Assembly: GCF_029210395.1 (NCBI RefSeq)
Contig: NZ_JARGDP010000005.1
Coordinates: 1-64,000, forward strand
From: Petrocella sp. FN5
Lineage (GTDB): Bacteria > Bacillota > Clostridia > Lachnospirales > Vallitaleaceae
Direction of reading: 5' to 3'
Length of the DNA stretch: 64,000 nucleotides
The first letter of the stretch is position 1. Each line of letters begins with the position of its first letter. Shown here piece by piece: positions 44,881 through 53,767 of the stretch. The notes beneath the pieces were generated by a model. It was not told the origin of the DNA. It searched no databases and was given only the letters and a program-made list of their open reading frames with translations. Position numbers and translations under genes: made by a program.

Positions 44881-44998
44881 GTTAAAGGGTCAAAACTAAG
44901 TTTCACTAAATTTACATACAATATATAGATTACGTTGATGCATTCACAACTATATATTGTATGCAAAAGTTCAACTATATAGTTTTGACACCTTAACC
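44881..44998. repeat. 118-bp inverted-repeat element between rpsO and ribF
   Basis: The outer arms are GTTAAAGGGTCAAAACTA and TAGTTTTGACACCTTAACC. Inner arms TTTACATACAATATATAG and CTATATATTGTATGCAAA give a second set of pairing. The first 59 bases are 57/59 identical to 56808-56866 (reverse strand). The right end overlaps ribF and supplies its stop codon (GGT TAA). It has no coding capacity and looks like a non-autonomous or REP-like element. Confidence 0.8.
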
Positions 44999-45925
44999 AT
45001 TTATTAAGGTCTCAAAATAGTTGTCCAAGTCCTTAAGGTCTTCTTGAATAAGAGACTTCAAATGATCCAATGATTTTAGATTATAAGCTTCTCTTAGGAA
45101 ATGGATTATTTCAATAAGAATGGTTTCACCATAAATCATTTCATCAAAATCCAGTATATAGGTTTCAACCACCATTTCACCTGAAATTGAGGCTGGTTTT
45201 GGACCAACGTTCGTAATACTTTTATAGCGTATGCCCTTGACTGTTGTATAGGAAGCATAGACACCATTTGGCGGTAATATTTTCGAAGGTGATATAGCCA
45301 CATTGGCCGTTGGAAAACCAATGGTTCTACCAATAGATCTGCCATGTTCTACTTCTCCAATAACAATAAAATCTCTACCTGTTAATTCTCTAAATGCCTC
45401 CATATCACCCTTTTTAACCTCTTGACGAAGCCATGTACTGCTAATAACTCGGTGATGATCACATAGTTTTTCAAAGGCAATAACTTTAAAACCATAGGTT
45501 CTACCCAAAGCTTCTAAAAGAGGTATGCTTCCGCTACGGCCTTTACCGAACTTAAAATCCACACCAACAACAACATATTTTGCGTGAAGTTCTTTATATA
45601 TCACTTCTTCTACAAAAACTTCAGCAGCCATATTGGCTACATCCATTGTAAAAGGATATTCAATATAGTAATCCACACCCATATCTTCAACAACTTTTTT
45701 CTTTTCTTCAGGTGTGAAAATAATGTCCTCTTCCGGCTTTCCCATAACAACAAATGTTGGATGAGGTCTAAAGGTAAATAAAGCAGAAGGTATGCCCAAT
45801 TCTTTACTTTTTTCAAGTGCCTCCTGTATCAACAATTGATGGCCTTTATGGACACCGTCAAAATTACCAAAAACAACGATACATTGTGGCAATTCAAAAA
45901 CATTGGTTTGTAAAATTGTTTTCAT
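44993..45925 (-). CDS. ribF: Bifunctional riboflavin kinase / FAD synthetase
   Basis: The 310-residue protein has an N-terminal FAD synthetase (FMN adenylyltransferase) domain with GNFDGVHKGH (20-29) and a C-terminal riboflavin kinase domain (GRSIGRTIGFPTANV, PPNGVYASY). It makes FMN and FAD. It follows truB as in Firmicutes. Its last codons (GGT TAA) are formed by the end of the intergenic repeat. Confidence 0.96.
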   Translation of the reverse strand: MKTILQTNVFELPQCIVVFGNFDGVHKGHQLLIQEALEKSKELGIPSALFTFRPHPTFVVMGKPEEDIIFTPEEKKKVVEDMGVDYYIEYPFTMDVANMAAEVFVEEVIYKELHAKYVVVGVDFKFGKGRSGSIPLLEALGRTYGFKVIAFEKLCDHHRVISSTWLRQEVKKGDMEAFRELTGRDFIVIGEVEHGRSIGRTIGFPTANVAISPSKILPPNGVYASYTTVKGIRYKSITNVGPKPASISGEMVVETYILDFDEMIYGETILIEIIHFLREAYNLKSLDHLKSLIQEDLKDLDNYFETLING

Positions 45926-45939
45926 TTATATTACCTCTC

Positions 45940-46851
45940 TTAATGACGTATACAAAAAAATTTTACTGGCATTAATAGATTTTTTTGGGATAACCACTCA
46001 TATATGCCCATATAATCGCCTTCATTATTATATACGTTATAACATGTCTTGTCCACGATCTCGTTTGTATCATAATTCATAATGGCTTCTAAAGGCAACT
46101 TGTTTCCATTATAAAGCATAAGATTATAATCCGGATTTATTACAAATCGTTGATAATGACTGAATAAAGTATCGACCTGAACGATGGCTTCGGAAATCTT
46201 GTTATCATGAACAAGATTTTTAATATCTTCAAGGGTCAAGGCCGTCTCTTTTGTAAAAATGCCCGATGCCGTTCTTTCTAATTCAACCATATGGCCACAA
46301 GTGCCTAGAGCTTCACTAATATCACGACATAAGGTGCGAATGTAAGTGCCTTTCTTACAGTGAACTGTCATTTCAATAAAGGGTAAATCTATCTGAATGT
46401 CATAAATGTCATATATTGTAATTCGTCTTTTTTTTCGCTCAATGGTCTGACCTGATCTAGCCACATCGTAAAGCTTTCTGCCATCAATTTTGATGGCGGA
46501 ATACATGGGTGGTAACTGATCATGGTCACCAAGGAAACTTTTTATTGTTTCTAAGATTGTAGTATTGTCTACTGAATAAGGTTTTCTATCAATAACCTCA
46601 CCCGTATGATCTTGAGTATCTGTTTCTTCACCCAGCTTAAAACGTGTTTTATAAGTTTTGTCTTTATCTGTTAATAAATCGGCTACTTTAGTTGCTTTTC
46701 CAAGACAAACAGGTAAAATGCCTACTGCTTGAGGGTCCAAAGTACCCGTATGTCCAATCTTCTTTTGTCCAAGAATACCTCTTAACACAGCCACAACATC
46801 ATGAGAAGTAAAGTCTTTTTCTTTGTATACGTTGATAATACCATTATACAT
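45940..46851 (-). CDS. truB: tRNA pseudouridine-55 synthase
   Basis: The protein of about 303 residues has catalytic Asp39 in GHTGTLDPQAVG, plus KTYKTRFKLGEETDTQD and KCGTY-like KKGTYIRTLCRDI. GAGG six bases upstream of the second ATG sets the start; the first ATG overlaps the nrnA stop. It modifies U55 in the T-loop of tRNAs. Confidence 0.96.
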   Translation of the reverse strand: MYNGIINVYKEKDFTSHDVVAVLRGILGQKKIGHTGTLDPQAVGILPVCLGKATKVADLLTDKDKTYKTRFKLGEETDTQDHTGEVIDRKPYSVDNTTILETIKSFLGDHDQLPPMYSAIKIDGRKLYDVARSGQTIERKKRRITIYDIYDIQIDLPFIEMTVHCKKGTYIRTLCRDISEALGTCGHMVELERTASGIFTKETALTLEDIKNLVHDNKISEAIVQVDTLFSHYQRFVINPDYNLMLYNGNKLPLEAIMNYDTNEIVDKTCYNVYNNEGDYMGIYEWLSQKNLLMPVKFFCIRH

Positions 46852-46859
46852 GTCTAACC

Positions 46860-47816
46860 TCATGTTTTCTTTTCTAACTGCAAGGAAACAACTTTTGTAA
46901 CAGCCAAAATAGCGTCTTCAAGGGGTGCCTTTATACTTGCACCGGAAGCTTTTTGATGGCCGCCACCGCCAAAGTTCATAGCGACCTTGCAAACATCTAC
47001 GGTACCTTTTGAACGGAGGCTTATTTTATAGGTATTCTCATCAATAGCATAGAAAAAAACAGCAACCTCAATACCTTCGACATTGTTCATATAGTGAACG
47101 ATACTTTCTGTATCGGATTTCTCAATACCAAAAGTTTTATAATCTTCCATATTCAAATAGCATACAAGAATCTTTTTATTCATATAGGTACGCGCTCTTT
47201 CAAAGGCTAATCCTTGTGCCTTAAAAGCCTTTAAAGGTTTTTCATCAAACAGCTTGTGAATCAACGCTGAAAAATCAAACCCATAAGATATAAGCTTGGC
47301 TGCAGCCAAATGGGTGGAAGGTTTGGTGTTGCTATGCTTAAAACCACCGGTATCAAAGAGAATACCGGTATAAAGGGCTTTAGCAATATCTACATCCATG
47401 ACAGAAAAGTCTTCAACCATCTGAAACACCATTTCACTGGTTGAACTGGCTTCTGCATCCACATAATTATAATCTCCAAACATAGTATTACTTATATGAT
47501 GATCTATGTTGACCACTTTCTTTCCACGCGTAAGGAGTTGGCCAAATGTACCTAGTCTTTCAGGATCACTTGCATCCAGTGATATAATCAAATCCGCCGG
47601 TTCTTCCATATGATCACTGACATAATGAGATACCGGCAAAAAATTATATTGATCCGGTAAATCTTTTAGTAGCACCCTAGATGGTACATCATATTTTTCC
47701 AGAAGCATCGCCAAGCCTAATGTCGCACCAACGCAATCACCATCCGGGTGAATATGTCCTAGTAGGCATATATTCTGGTATTTTTTAGCCAAATCTACCA
47801 ATGTACCTAATTTCAT
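46860..47816 (-). CDS. nrnA: DHH/DHHA1 bifunctional oligoribonuclease / pAp phosphatase
   Basis: The 318-residue protein has the DHH-family metal motifs GHIHPDGDC (about 20-28), NIDHHISN and the DHHA1 signature GGGGHQKASG. NrnA enzymes degrade nanoRNAs and dephosphorylate pAp. It lies between rbfA and truB, the usual Gram-positive position, overlapping rbfA by four bases. Confidence 0.95.
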   Translation of the reverse strand: MKLGTLVDLAKKYQNICLLGHIHPDGDCVGATLGLAMLLEKYDVPSRVLLKDLPDQYNFLPVSHYVSDHMEEPADLIISLDASDPERLGTFGQLLTRGKKVVNIDHHISNTMFGDYNYVDAEASSTSEMVFQMVEDFSVMDVDIAKALYTGILFDTGGFKHSNTKPSTHLAAAKLISYGFDFSALIHKLFDEKPLKAFKAQGLAFERARTYMNKKILVCYLNMEDYKTFGIEKSDTESIVHYMNNVEGIEVAVFFYAIDENTYKISLRSKGTVDVCKVAMNFGGGGHQKASGASIKAPLEDAILAVTKVVSLQLEKKT

Positions 47817-48253
47817 TCATGAACCTCTTTATCTTCTAATGCTTCTATTTCATTTTCTGTACCTTCTGTTTCAACATTATCTTCCACTTCTTTATCTTGG
47901 TCTGTCTGTACGACTTTATCTATGAGTGCAGATATTTCGACACCATACTCAATGGAATGGTCCAATATAAAGGACAATTGTGGTGTATTTCTAAGATTTG
48001 TTCTATGGGCAAGCTCGCTTCTTATATGACCTGCAGAACTTTTAAGCCCTTCGATGGTTTCTTTTTGATCCGATGCATCACCCATGACACTGACATAAAC
48101 CTTACAAAACTTTAAGTCGGCTGTAACATCTACTTTTACTATTGAAGTGAGTGGACTCACTCTAGGATCTTTTATATCTTCTCTTAGGATCGTCGTCAAG
48201 TCATGTTTAACTTCTTGATTAATTCTTATTAGTCTATTGCTGTTTTTTTTCAT
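47813..48253 (-). CDS. rbfA: Ribosome-binding factor A
   Basis: The 146-residue protein has the RbfA KH-like fold (RINQEVKHDLTTILREDI, DPRVSPLTSIVKVDVT, SFILDHSIEYG) and a strongly acidic tail of about 30 residues. AAGGTG five bases before the ATG sets the start, excluding a longer version inside infB. It assists 16S rRNA maturation. Confidence 0.95.
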   Translation of the reverse strand: MKKNSNRLIRINQEVKHDLTTILREDIKDPRVSPLTSIVKVDVTADLKFCKVYVSVMGDASDQKETIEGLKSSAGHIRSELAHRTNLRNTPQLSFILDHSIEYGVEISALIDKVVQTDQDKEVEDNVETEGTENEIEALEDKEVHE

Positions 48254-48263
48254 TATTTCACCT

Positions 48264-50306
48264 TTACTTTCTAGGTATTTCCACCATAGCAAATGCTTCC
48301 ACAACATCACCGTCTCGAAGGTCGTTATACTTATCTAGCATCACACCACATTCATAGCCAGTGTTGACTTCTTTTACATCATCCTTAAATCTCTTAAGAG
48401 ATGCCAAAGCGCCTTCATAGATAACGATACCGTCACGTACCAAGCGTACGCTTGAATTACGAACAACTTTACCATCAAGTACAAAACCACCACCTATAGT
48501 ACCGACTCCGGATACTTTAAATGTTTGTCTAATCTCAATATGACCTAATACTTTTTCTTCATAGATAGGGTCTAGCATACCTGTCATAGCTGCTTGAATA
48601 TCTTCAATCGCGTTATAGATAACTCGGTATAATCTAAGATCTATCTGCTCTCGATCAGCAGCAGCAGTTGCACTGGCTTCAGGTCGCACATTAAAGCCAA
48701 TAATTATGGCATTAGATGCAGAAGCTAACATAACATCTGTTTCCGTGACCGCACCTACACCACCGTGTAGCACACGAATAACCACTTCTTCATTCGACAG
48801 TTTCATAAGACTTTGCTTGACGGCTTCTACGGATCCTTGAACATCCGCTTTTACAATAACATTCAATTCTTTCATCTCACCAACTTGAATCTGATGGAAG
48901 AGATCATCAAGTGTTACTTTTTGAGGCGTTGTCTGAATCATTTTTTCTCTGGATTGATCCACTACTTTGTTCGCTAATTGTCTGGCTTGTTTTTCATCTT
49001 TTGCGGTAAAAAAGGCATCACCTGCGGTTGGTACTTCTGACAAACCAAGTATTTCTACTGGCGTTGATGGTCCTGCTGATTTTACACGTCGTCCTTTATC
49101 ATCTACCATAGCCCTAATACGTCCGTAGGCCGGACCGGCAATAATTGCGTCTCCAACAGATAAGGTTCCGTTTTGAATCAATACTGTGGCAACAGGTCCT
49201 CTTCCTTTATCAAGCTGAGCTTCAATAATGGTACCCCTTGCTTTTCTGTTTGGATTTGCTTTATAATCCTCTACTTCAGCCACAAGTACAATCATTTCCA
49301 ATAATTCTTCAAGGTTTGTGCGCTCTAGTGCAGAGACTTGAACACAAATGGTGTCACCACCCCAAGCTTCAGCAATAAGACCATATTCTACCAGTTCTTG
49401 TAATACACGGTCAGGGTTAGCTCCCGGTTTATCAATTTTATTAACTGCAACAATGATTTGAACGCCTGCTGCTTTAGCATGATTAATGGCTTCAACAGTT
49501 TGGGGCATAACACCATCATCCGCTGCAACAACCAAAATTGCAATGTCCGTTGCCATTGCTCCACGTAAACGCATAGCTGTAAAAGCTTCATGTCCCGGTG
49601 TATCTAAAAATGTTATGGTTTCTCCCCCATCAAGAGATACGACCGATGCACCAATGTGCTGGGTAATACCACCATGTTCTTTTTCAGTCACGTTTGATTC
49701 TCTAAGTGCGTCAAGTAGTGAGGTTTTACCATGGTCAACATGACCCATGACAACAACAACCGGAGAACGTTTTATCAAATCTTCTTCTCGGTCTACTAAA
49801 TCTTTGTCTTCAAAAAATAACTCAACAATATCTTTTTCAGGTTCTCTAACGACGAGCATATCATGTTCCATAGCTATTTCTTCTGCAAGTTCAAAAGGGA
49901 TTTCTTGATTGGCTGTTGCCATAATACCACGGTTCATTAGTATTTTTATAATATCTGAAACCTGTAGCTCAAGTTTATCAGCTAGCAAACTAACCATAAC
50001 ACTTTCAGGTAATTCGATAAATTCTTTTTCTTCTACGACTTCTTCCACATTTTTATGTCGTTTTTTATTGGTTTTCTTTTGTGTCTCATCCTCAGCTGAT
50101 TCAATAGTATTTTCTTCTTCTGGTTTTGATTCTTCGTCTTCTTTTTCGTCTTTTTTATAATGATCTAGTATTACTTTGTATTCTTCTTCTGTTAAAGAAC
50201 TCATGTGATTTTTTATATCCACTTTCAAGTTCCTAAGAACCTCTATTAAAGCCTTATTGGTAACATCTAATTCTTTAGCTAATTCATACACTCTTATTTT
50301 CGACAT
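48264..50306 (-). CDS. infB: Translation initiation factor IF-2
   Basis: The 680-residue protein has an N-terminal IF2-N domain, a short acidic/lysine-rich linker (about 50-90), a second IF2-N, then the G domain with GHVDHGKT (188-195), DTPGHEAF and NKID. Beta-barrel and C-terminal fMet-tRNA-binding domains follow. The linker is short compared with E. coli, as in many Firmicutes. Confidence 0.97.
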   Translation of the reverse strand: MSKIRVYELAKELDVTNKALIEVLRNLKVDIKNHMSSLTEEEYKVILDHYKKDEKEDEESKPEEENTIESAEDETQKKTNKKRHKNVEEVVEEKEFIELPESVMVSLLADKLELQVSDIIKILMNRGIMATANQEIPFELAEEIAMEHDMLVVREPEKDIVELFFEDKDLVDREEDLIKRSPVVVVMGHVDHGKTSLLDALRESNVTEKEHGGITQHIGASVVSLDGGETITFLDTPGHEAFTAMRLRGAMATDIAILVVAADDGVMPQTVEAINHAKAAGVQIIVAVNKIDKPGANPDRVLQELVEYGLIAEAWGGDTICVQVSALERTNLEELLEMIVLVAEVEDYKANPNRKARGTIIEAQLDKGRGPVATVLIQNGTLSVGDAIIAGPAYGRIRAMVDDKGRRVKSAGPSTPVEILGLSEVPTAGDAFFTAKDEKQARQLANKVVDQSREKMIQTTPQKVTLDDLFHQIQVGEMKELNVIVKADVQGSVEAVKQSLMKLSNEEVVIRVLHGGVGAVTETDVMLASASNAIIIGFNVRPEASATAAADREQIDLRLYRVIYNAIEDIQAAMTGMLDPIYEEKVLGHIEIRQTFKVSGVGTIGGGFVLDGKVVRNSSVRLVRDGIVIYEGALASLKRFKDDVKEVNTGYECGVMLDKYNDLRDGDVVEAFAMVEIPRK

Positions 50307-50327
50307 TCACTTACCTCCGATTTATTG

Positions 50328-50633
50328 TTATGCTTGCTCACCAACCTTAGATAAGATAGCGTTGGCAAATCCCTCATCAACAATACCGACTGTCGCACGG
50401 TATTCCTTTCCGATGGCTTTTCCTAAGCTTGTTTTATCACCCAGTGTAATCAATTTGATCTGGCGATAAGCACACATATTGGTGAATTTTTTCTTTGTAT
50501 TGTCTGAGGCGTCAGAGGCTATTATGCATAGTAAAACACTATTGTTTTTTATACCTGTTTCAACGCTAAACTCTCCTGACAATACTTTCCCAGCTTTCAT
50601 AGCCAATCCAATCATTGAAAATATATTATTCAA
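50328..50633 (-). CDS. ylxQ: L7Ae/YlxQ family ribosomal-like protein
   Basis: The protein of about 101 residues has the L7Ae fold (GLAMKAGKVLSGEFSVE, VLLCIIASDASDNTKKKF, RQIKLITLGDKTSLGKAIGK). I place the start at a TTG ten bases after AAGGAG, because this matches the family N-terminus; no ATG is available at that point. It overlaps ylxR. YlxQ-like proteins bind kink-turn RNA. Confidence 0.88.
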   Translation of the reverse strand: MNNIFSMIGLAMKAGKVLSGEFSVETGIKNNSVLLCIIASDASDNTKKKFTNMCAYRQIKLITLGDKTSLGKAIGKEYRATVGIVDEGFANAILSKVGEQA

Positions 50634-50892
50634 CGTCTTCGATCTCCTTACGTAAAGCATCATAAACGCCTGTTGGTATTTTCTCTTTAAAAGCACGCTC
50701 TAAGCCTTTAGATTTTTCGGCTTTATTAAAGCAATCCACTTTTTTACAAACATAGGCGCCACGTCCATTTTTTTTTCCGGTAAGATCGATATCATAAACA
50801 CCTTCATTTGATCGAACAACCCTAATTAAAGACTTCTTCTCTTGCATCATTAGACAACCTAAGCATTTTCTCATAGGTAATTTTTTTGCCAT
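50626..50892 (-). CDS. ylxR: YlxR family RNA-binding protein (RnpM)
   Basis: The 88-residue protein has PMRKCLGC near the N-terminus and GRGAYVC with a basic C-terminal half, the YlxR signature. YlxR/RnpM has been reported as an RNase P modulator in B. subtilis. It sits between nusA and ylxQ, the conserved position. Confidence 0.93.
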   Translation of the reverse strand: MAKKLPMRKCLGCLMMQEKKSLIRVVRSNEGVYDIDLTGKKNGRGAYVCKKVDCFNKAEKSKGLERAFKEKIPTGVYDALRKEIEDVE

Positions 50893-50897
50893 TTCAC

Positions 50898-52052
50898 CTA
50901 CTCCTTATCAAACAAATCAGTACCTGTTTCAGTATCTTCTTCGTTATCTAGATTGGTTTGTTCTAAAAACTGTTCAAAAGGATTGACCGGCTTCTCATCA
51001 AGTGCCATAAAATTTGTTTCTTTTGCTTGCGTCTCACTTTTAATATCAATACGATAGCCTGTTAATTTTGCAGCAAGTCTTGCATTTTGACCTTCTTTAC
51101 CAATTGCCAATGATAGTTGATAATCCGGTACAACAACTTTCGCACTTTTGTGAGGCTCATCCACCACAACCTTAACAACTTTGGAAGGGCTCAGAGCTGC
51201 TGCTATATAATCTTCTGACTTTTCACTCCATGGGATAATGTCAATCTTTTCTCCTTTAAGTTCGTGAACAATGATGCCGACTCTAGAACCATTATGTCCT
51301 ACACAAGAGCCTACGGGGTCGACATCTGAATTGTTTGAATGTACCGCAATTTTTGTCCTAGAACCTGCTTCTCTTGATACGGATTTTATTTCCACCACGC
51401 CATCATGAACTTCAGGTACCTCTTGTTCAAAAAGACGTTTGATCAACTCCGGATGGGTCCTTGAAACATATACTTTAGGGCCTTTTGTTGAATCCTTAAC
51501 TTCTACGACATAGACTTTCAGCCTTTCATTGGTGGTATATGTTTCACCTGGTATACATTCTTTTTCAGCCATAATGGCATCAATCTTACCCAAATTAATA
51601 ACCACATTACCCTTGTTTTCTCTCTGAATTATTCCGGTTACGACTTCTTTTTCTTTAGAAATGTATTGATTGAATAGCACATCTCTCTCAGCCTCACGGA
51701 TTTTTTGCACCACAACTTGTTTTGCTTTCTGTGCTGCAATACGACCAAAATTCTTAGGTGTAATCTCGATTTGAACAATATCACCAATTTCATAATCCGG
51801 GCTGTATTCAACGGCTTCCTCTAGACTAATTTCGATTTGATCGTTGTCAACGATTTCTACAATTTTCTTTTCAGAGTAAACAGATACATCCCCGTCTTCT
51901 TGGTCTATAATAACTTTAACATTCGTAGATGCACCGAAATTATTTTTGCAGGCTGTGATTAAGGAATTTTCAATTGCCTCTATTAGGACCTCTTTACTGA
52001 TGCCCTTCTCTTTTTCGATTTGTGCCAATGCTTGAATAAACTCAGCATTCAT
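50898..52052 (-). CDS. nusA: Transcription elongation/termination factor NusA
   Basis: The 384-residue protein has an N-terminal RNA polymerase-binding domain, an S1 domain (VVTGIIQRENKGNVVINLG), and KH1/KH2 domains (DPVGSCVGHNGSRV, LAIGKEGQNARLAAKLTG), ending with an acidic tail. There are no C-terminal acidic repeats, as expected for Firmicutes. It probably also acts on the terminator-like hairpin in its own operon leader. Confidence 0.97.
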   Translation of the reverse strand: MNAEFIQALAQIEKEKGISKEVLIEAIENSLITACKNNFGASTNVKVIIDQEDGDVSVYSEKKIVEIVDNDQIEISLEEAVEYSPDYEIGDIVQIEITPKNFGRIAAQKAKQVVVQKIREAERDVLFNQYISKEKEVVTGIIQRENKGNVVINLGKIDAIMAEKECIPGETYTTNERLKVYVVEVKDSTKGPKVYVSRTHPELIKRLFEQEVPEVHDGVVEIKSVSREAGSRTKIAVHSNNSDVDPVGSCVGHNGSRVGIIVHELKGEKIDIIPWSEKSEDYIAAALSPSKVVKVVVDEPHKSAKVVVPDYQLSLAIGKEGQNARLAAKLTGYRIDIKSETQAKETNFMALDEKPVNPFEQFLEQTNLDNEEDTETGTDLFDKE

Positions 52053-52075
52053 GATTTAATCCTCCTTGAATTTAA

Positions 52076-52540
52076 TTAAAATACGACAGAAAGCCTGATC
52101 AGGGCTATATCGCTCCTGTTAAAAACACGCTCTTCGTCATCCATTTTTAATACGATTTCCGTCTTATTATAAGATACAAGCATCCCTAAAAATTCCTTAT
52201 GTCCATCAAGTGCTTTATAGAGTTTCATTTCTACATCTTTACCGATACTTCTCTCAAAGTCGTTATCCTTTTTCAAAGGTCGATCCAATCCCGGAGAGCT
52301 GACTTCTAAAATATAAGGGTCTTGAATAGGATCCTTTTCATCCAGTACCAACTCCAAGGCTCTACTTACATGTTCACAATCCTTGATGGTAACACCGCCC
52401 TCTTTATCGATATACACACGTAAATAAAAATGACCAAGTTCCCTTACATATTCTACATCTACCAGTGTTACACCATTTTCTTTTAATATGGGCTCAAGCA
52501 GTGTTTCTACTAATTTTTCAATTCGATCTTTATTTGCCAA
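52076..52540 (-). CDS. rimP: Ribosome maturation factor RimP
   Basis: The protein of about 154 residues has the RimP blocks LVDVEYVRELGHFYLRVYID and EVSSPGLDRPLK. I start it at a TTG nine bases after AAGGA, which gives the usual family length; a TTG ten codons upstream is an alternative, and no ATG is present. It is the first gene of the rimP-nusA-infB operon. Confidence 0.92.
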   Translation of the reverse strand: MANKDRIEKLVETLLEPILKENGVTLVDVEYVRELGHFYLRVYIDKEGGVTIKDCEHVSRALELVLDEKDPIQDPYILEVSSPGLDRPLKKDNDFERSIGKDVEMKLYKALDGHKEFLGMLVSYNKTEIVLKMDDEERVFNRSDIALIRLSVVF

Positions 52541-52570
52541 ACGGCCACTTCCTTTCCAACGATTAACCAA

Positions 52571-52605
52571 CTCAAATATAAAGAGTGGACCAAAAGCCCA
52601 CTCTT
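52571..52605 (-). terminator. Attenuator hairpin in the rimP-nusA operon leader
   Basis: An 8-bp stem AAGAGTGG/CCACTCTT (52581-52588 with 52598-52605) is followed on the minus strand by TTTATATTTG. It lies between the operon promoter and rimP, so it can only be an attenuator, not merely the end of the HD-GYP gene. B. subtilis nusA is known to feed back on a weak terminator in the same leader. Confidence 0.7.
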
Positions 52606-52633
52606 ATCTTAATCACAACTTTAATTTTAAATA

Positions 52634-52662
52634 ATTATACCACAAAAACATTGATTTTACAA
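52634..52662 (-). promoter_or_regulatory. Promoter of the rimP-nusA-infB operon
   Basis: TTGTAA (52657-52662) and TATAAT (52634-52639) with a TG extension on the minus strand are 17 bases apart. Transcription starts near 52627, about 20 bases before the leader hairpin. Confidence 0.85.
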
Positions 52663-52681
52663 GGTTTCCAAAAAAATATAC

Positions 52682-53314
52682 CTACACACCACTCAAGGTT
52701 TCTTGCCATACAATTATTAATTCCTTAATATGCATAACCAACCAAGGATCAAATTGGGTTCCTGATTTTTGTCTGATTTCTTCTTCAATCGTCTTAAAAT
52801 CAGTAGCATCTTTATATGGTTTTTTTGTTGACATATGATCGATGGTTTCACATAATCCTATGATTCTTGCACCTAAATGTATCTCATTACCTAAATAACC
52901 ATTCGGATAACCTTTACCATCAAACCATTCATGATGTTCTAAGACAATTTGAGCCACTTCGTTTAACTCCGGATACTGATTTAAGATTTCACAACCGTAT
53001 TTCGGATGCTTTTTCAACTGATTCCAATCCTCTGCGGTCAAAGCGTCTCTCTTATTAAATAGAGATGAGGGTATTTTCATCATACCAATATCATGGAGCC
53101 TTCCTGCAAGTTCTATGGTATCACATAATTTTGAATCAATGCCCAAATACTGAGCCAACCATTTTGACATAGTGGCAACATGAGTGGCATGATTTTTCAT
53201 AGACATGTTATTACTTTCAAGAACGTCCATAAGCAAATCAATGATGACTTTGTCGCCTTCTAGATTCTTTTTTGGGGTTTGAGAGCAGCCCCCACAGGTG
53301 TCGCATTTATTCAT
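52682..53314 (-). CDS. HD-GYP domain protein
   Basis: The 210-residue protein is almost entirely an HD-GYP domain: HD at residues 74-75 (LHDIGM), HHEWFDGKGYP (127-137) and a late EEIRQKSGTQFDP. HD-GYP proteins commonly hydrolyse cyclic di-GMP, which I infer here. Its first ten residues hold three cysteines (CDTCGGC), unusual for a stand-alone HD-GYP and possibly a metal site. It overlaps the LapA-like gene by eight bases. Confidence 0.88.
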   Translation of the reverse strand: MNKCDTCGGCSQTPKKNLEGDKVIIDLLMDVLESNNMSMKNHATHVATMSKWLAQYLGIDSKLCDTIELAGRLHDIGMMKIPSSLFNKRDALTAEDWNQLKKHPKYGCEILNQYPELNEVAQIVLEHHEWFDGKGYPNGYLGNEIHLGARIIGLCETIDHMSTKKPYKDATDFKTIEEEIRQKSGTQFDPWLVMHIKELIIVWQETLSGV

Positions 53315-53669
53315 GAATTTCTTCCTCTTGATCTATAATTGGGGTATCAAATTGTGTCGTTTGATCTTTTGAATGCATCATTTCCACTTCCATATTGGCC
53401 TTAATTAATTTAAGTTCATTCAACTCTTGATTTAAGGCTTCAATGATTTTATCTTTTTCTTTAATTGTTTTTCTGGCTTTTAATTTACTGATAGCACCCA
53501 TCGAATATAGAATAATGGCACCTATACTCGCAGATATTAGAATAACAAGGGCAACAGAAATATCAACCGTGGCAAATATAAAGTTAATTGGTACGGCAGA
53601 AGCATTTAGAATCGCAAACAAAGCAATAAAAATTGAAAATAGTAAGGTTATGATTAAATTCTTTTGCAT
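53307..53669 (-). CDS. LapA-domain membrane protein
   Basis: The 120-residue protein has two transmembrane segments (about 5-24 and 37-58) separated by NASAVPINFIFATVDI, the LapA/DUF1049 pattern. A cytoplasmic coiled coil (about 65-97) and an acidic tail follow. Its function is not established in Firmicutes. Coupling to the HD-GYP gene suggests that the pair acts at the membrane. A possible -10 (TAAAAT) lies in the 98-base gap before it, with a poor -35. Confidence 0.8.
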   Translation of the reverse strand: MQKNLIITLLFSIFIALFAILNASAVPINFIFATVDISVALVILISASIGAIILYSMGAISKLKARKTIKEKDKIIEALNQELNELKLIKANMEVEMMHSKDQTTQFDTPIIDQEEEIHE

Positions 53670-53767
53670 AACATCTCCTTAAGATTTTTTGACATATCCC
53701 ATCAAGGGTAGTTAACGGATACTTACTATTTGATTTTATCATATAGTTTTTCAAACAGCAATCATCA

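Noticed and set aside
44881-44998. Insertion sequence remnant with transposase
   Set aside because: Terminal inverted repeats are present but the element is only 118 bases with no coding frame; it is treated as a short repeat element instead.
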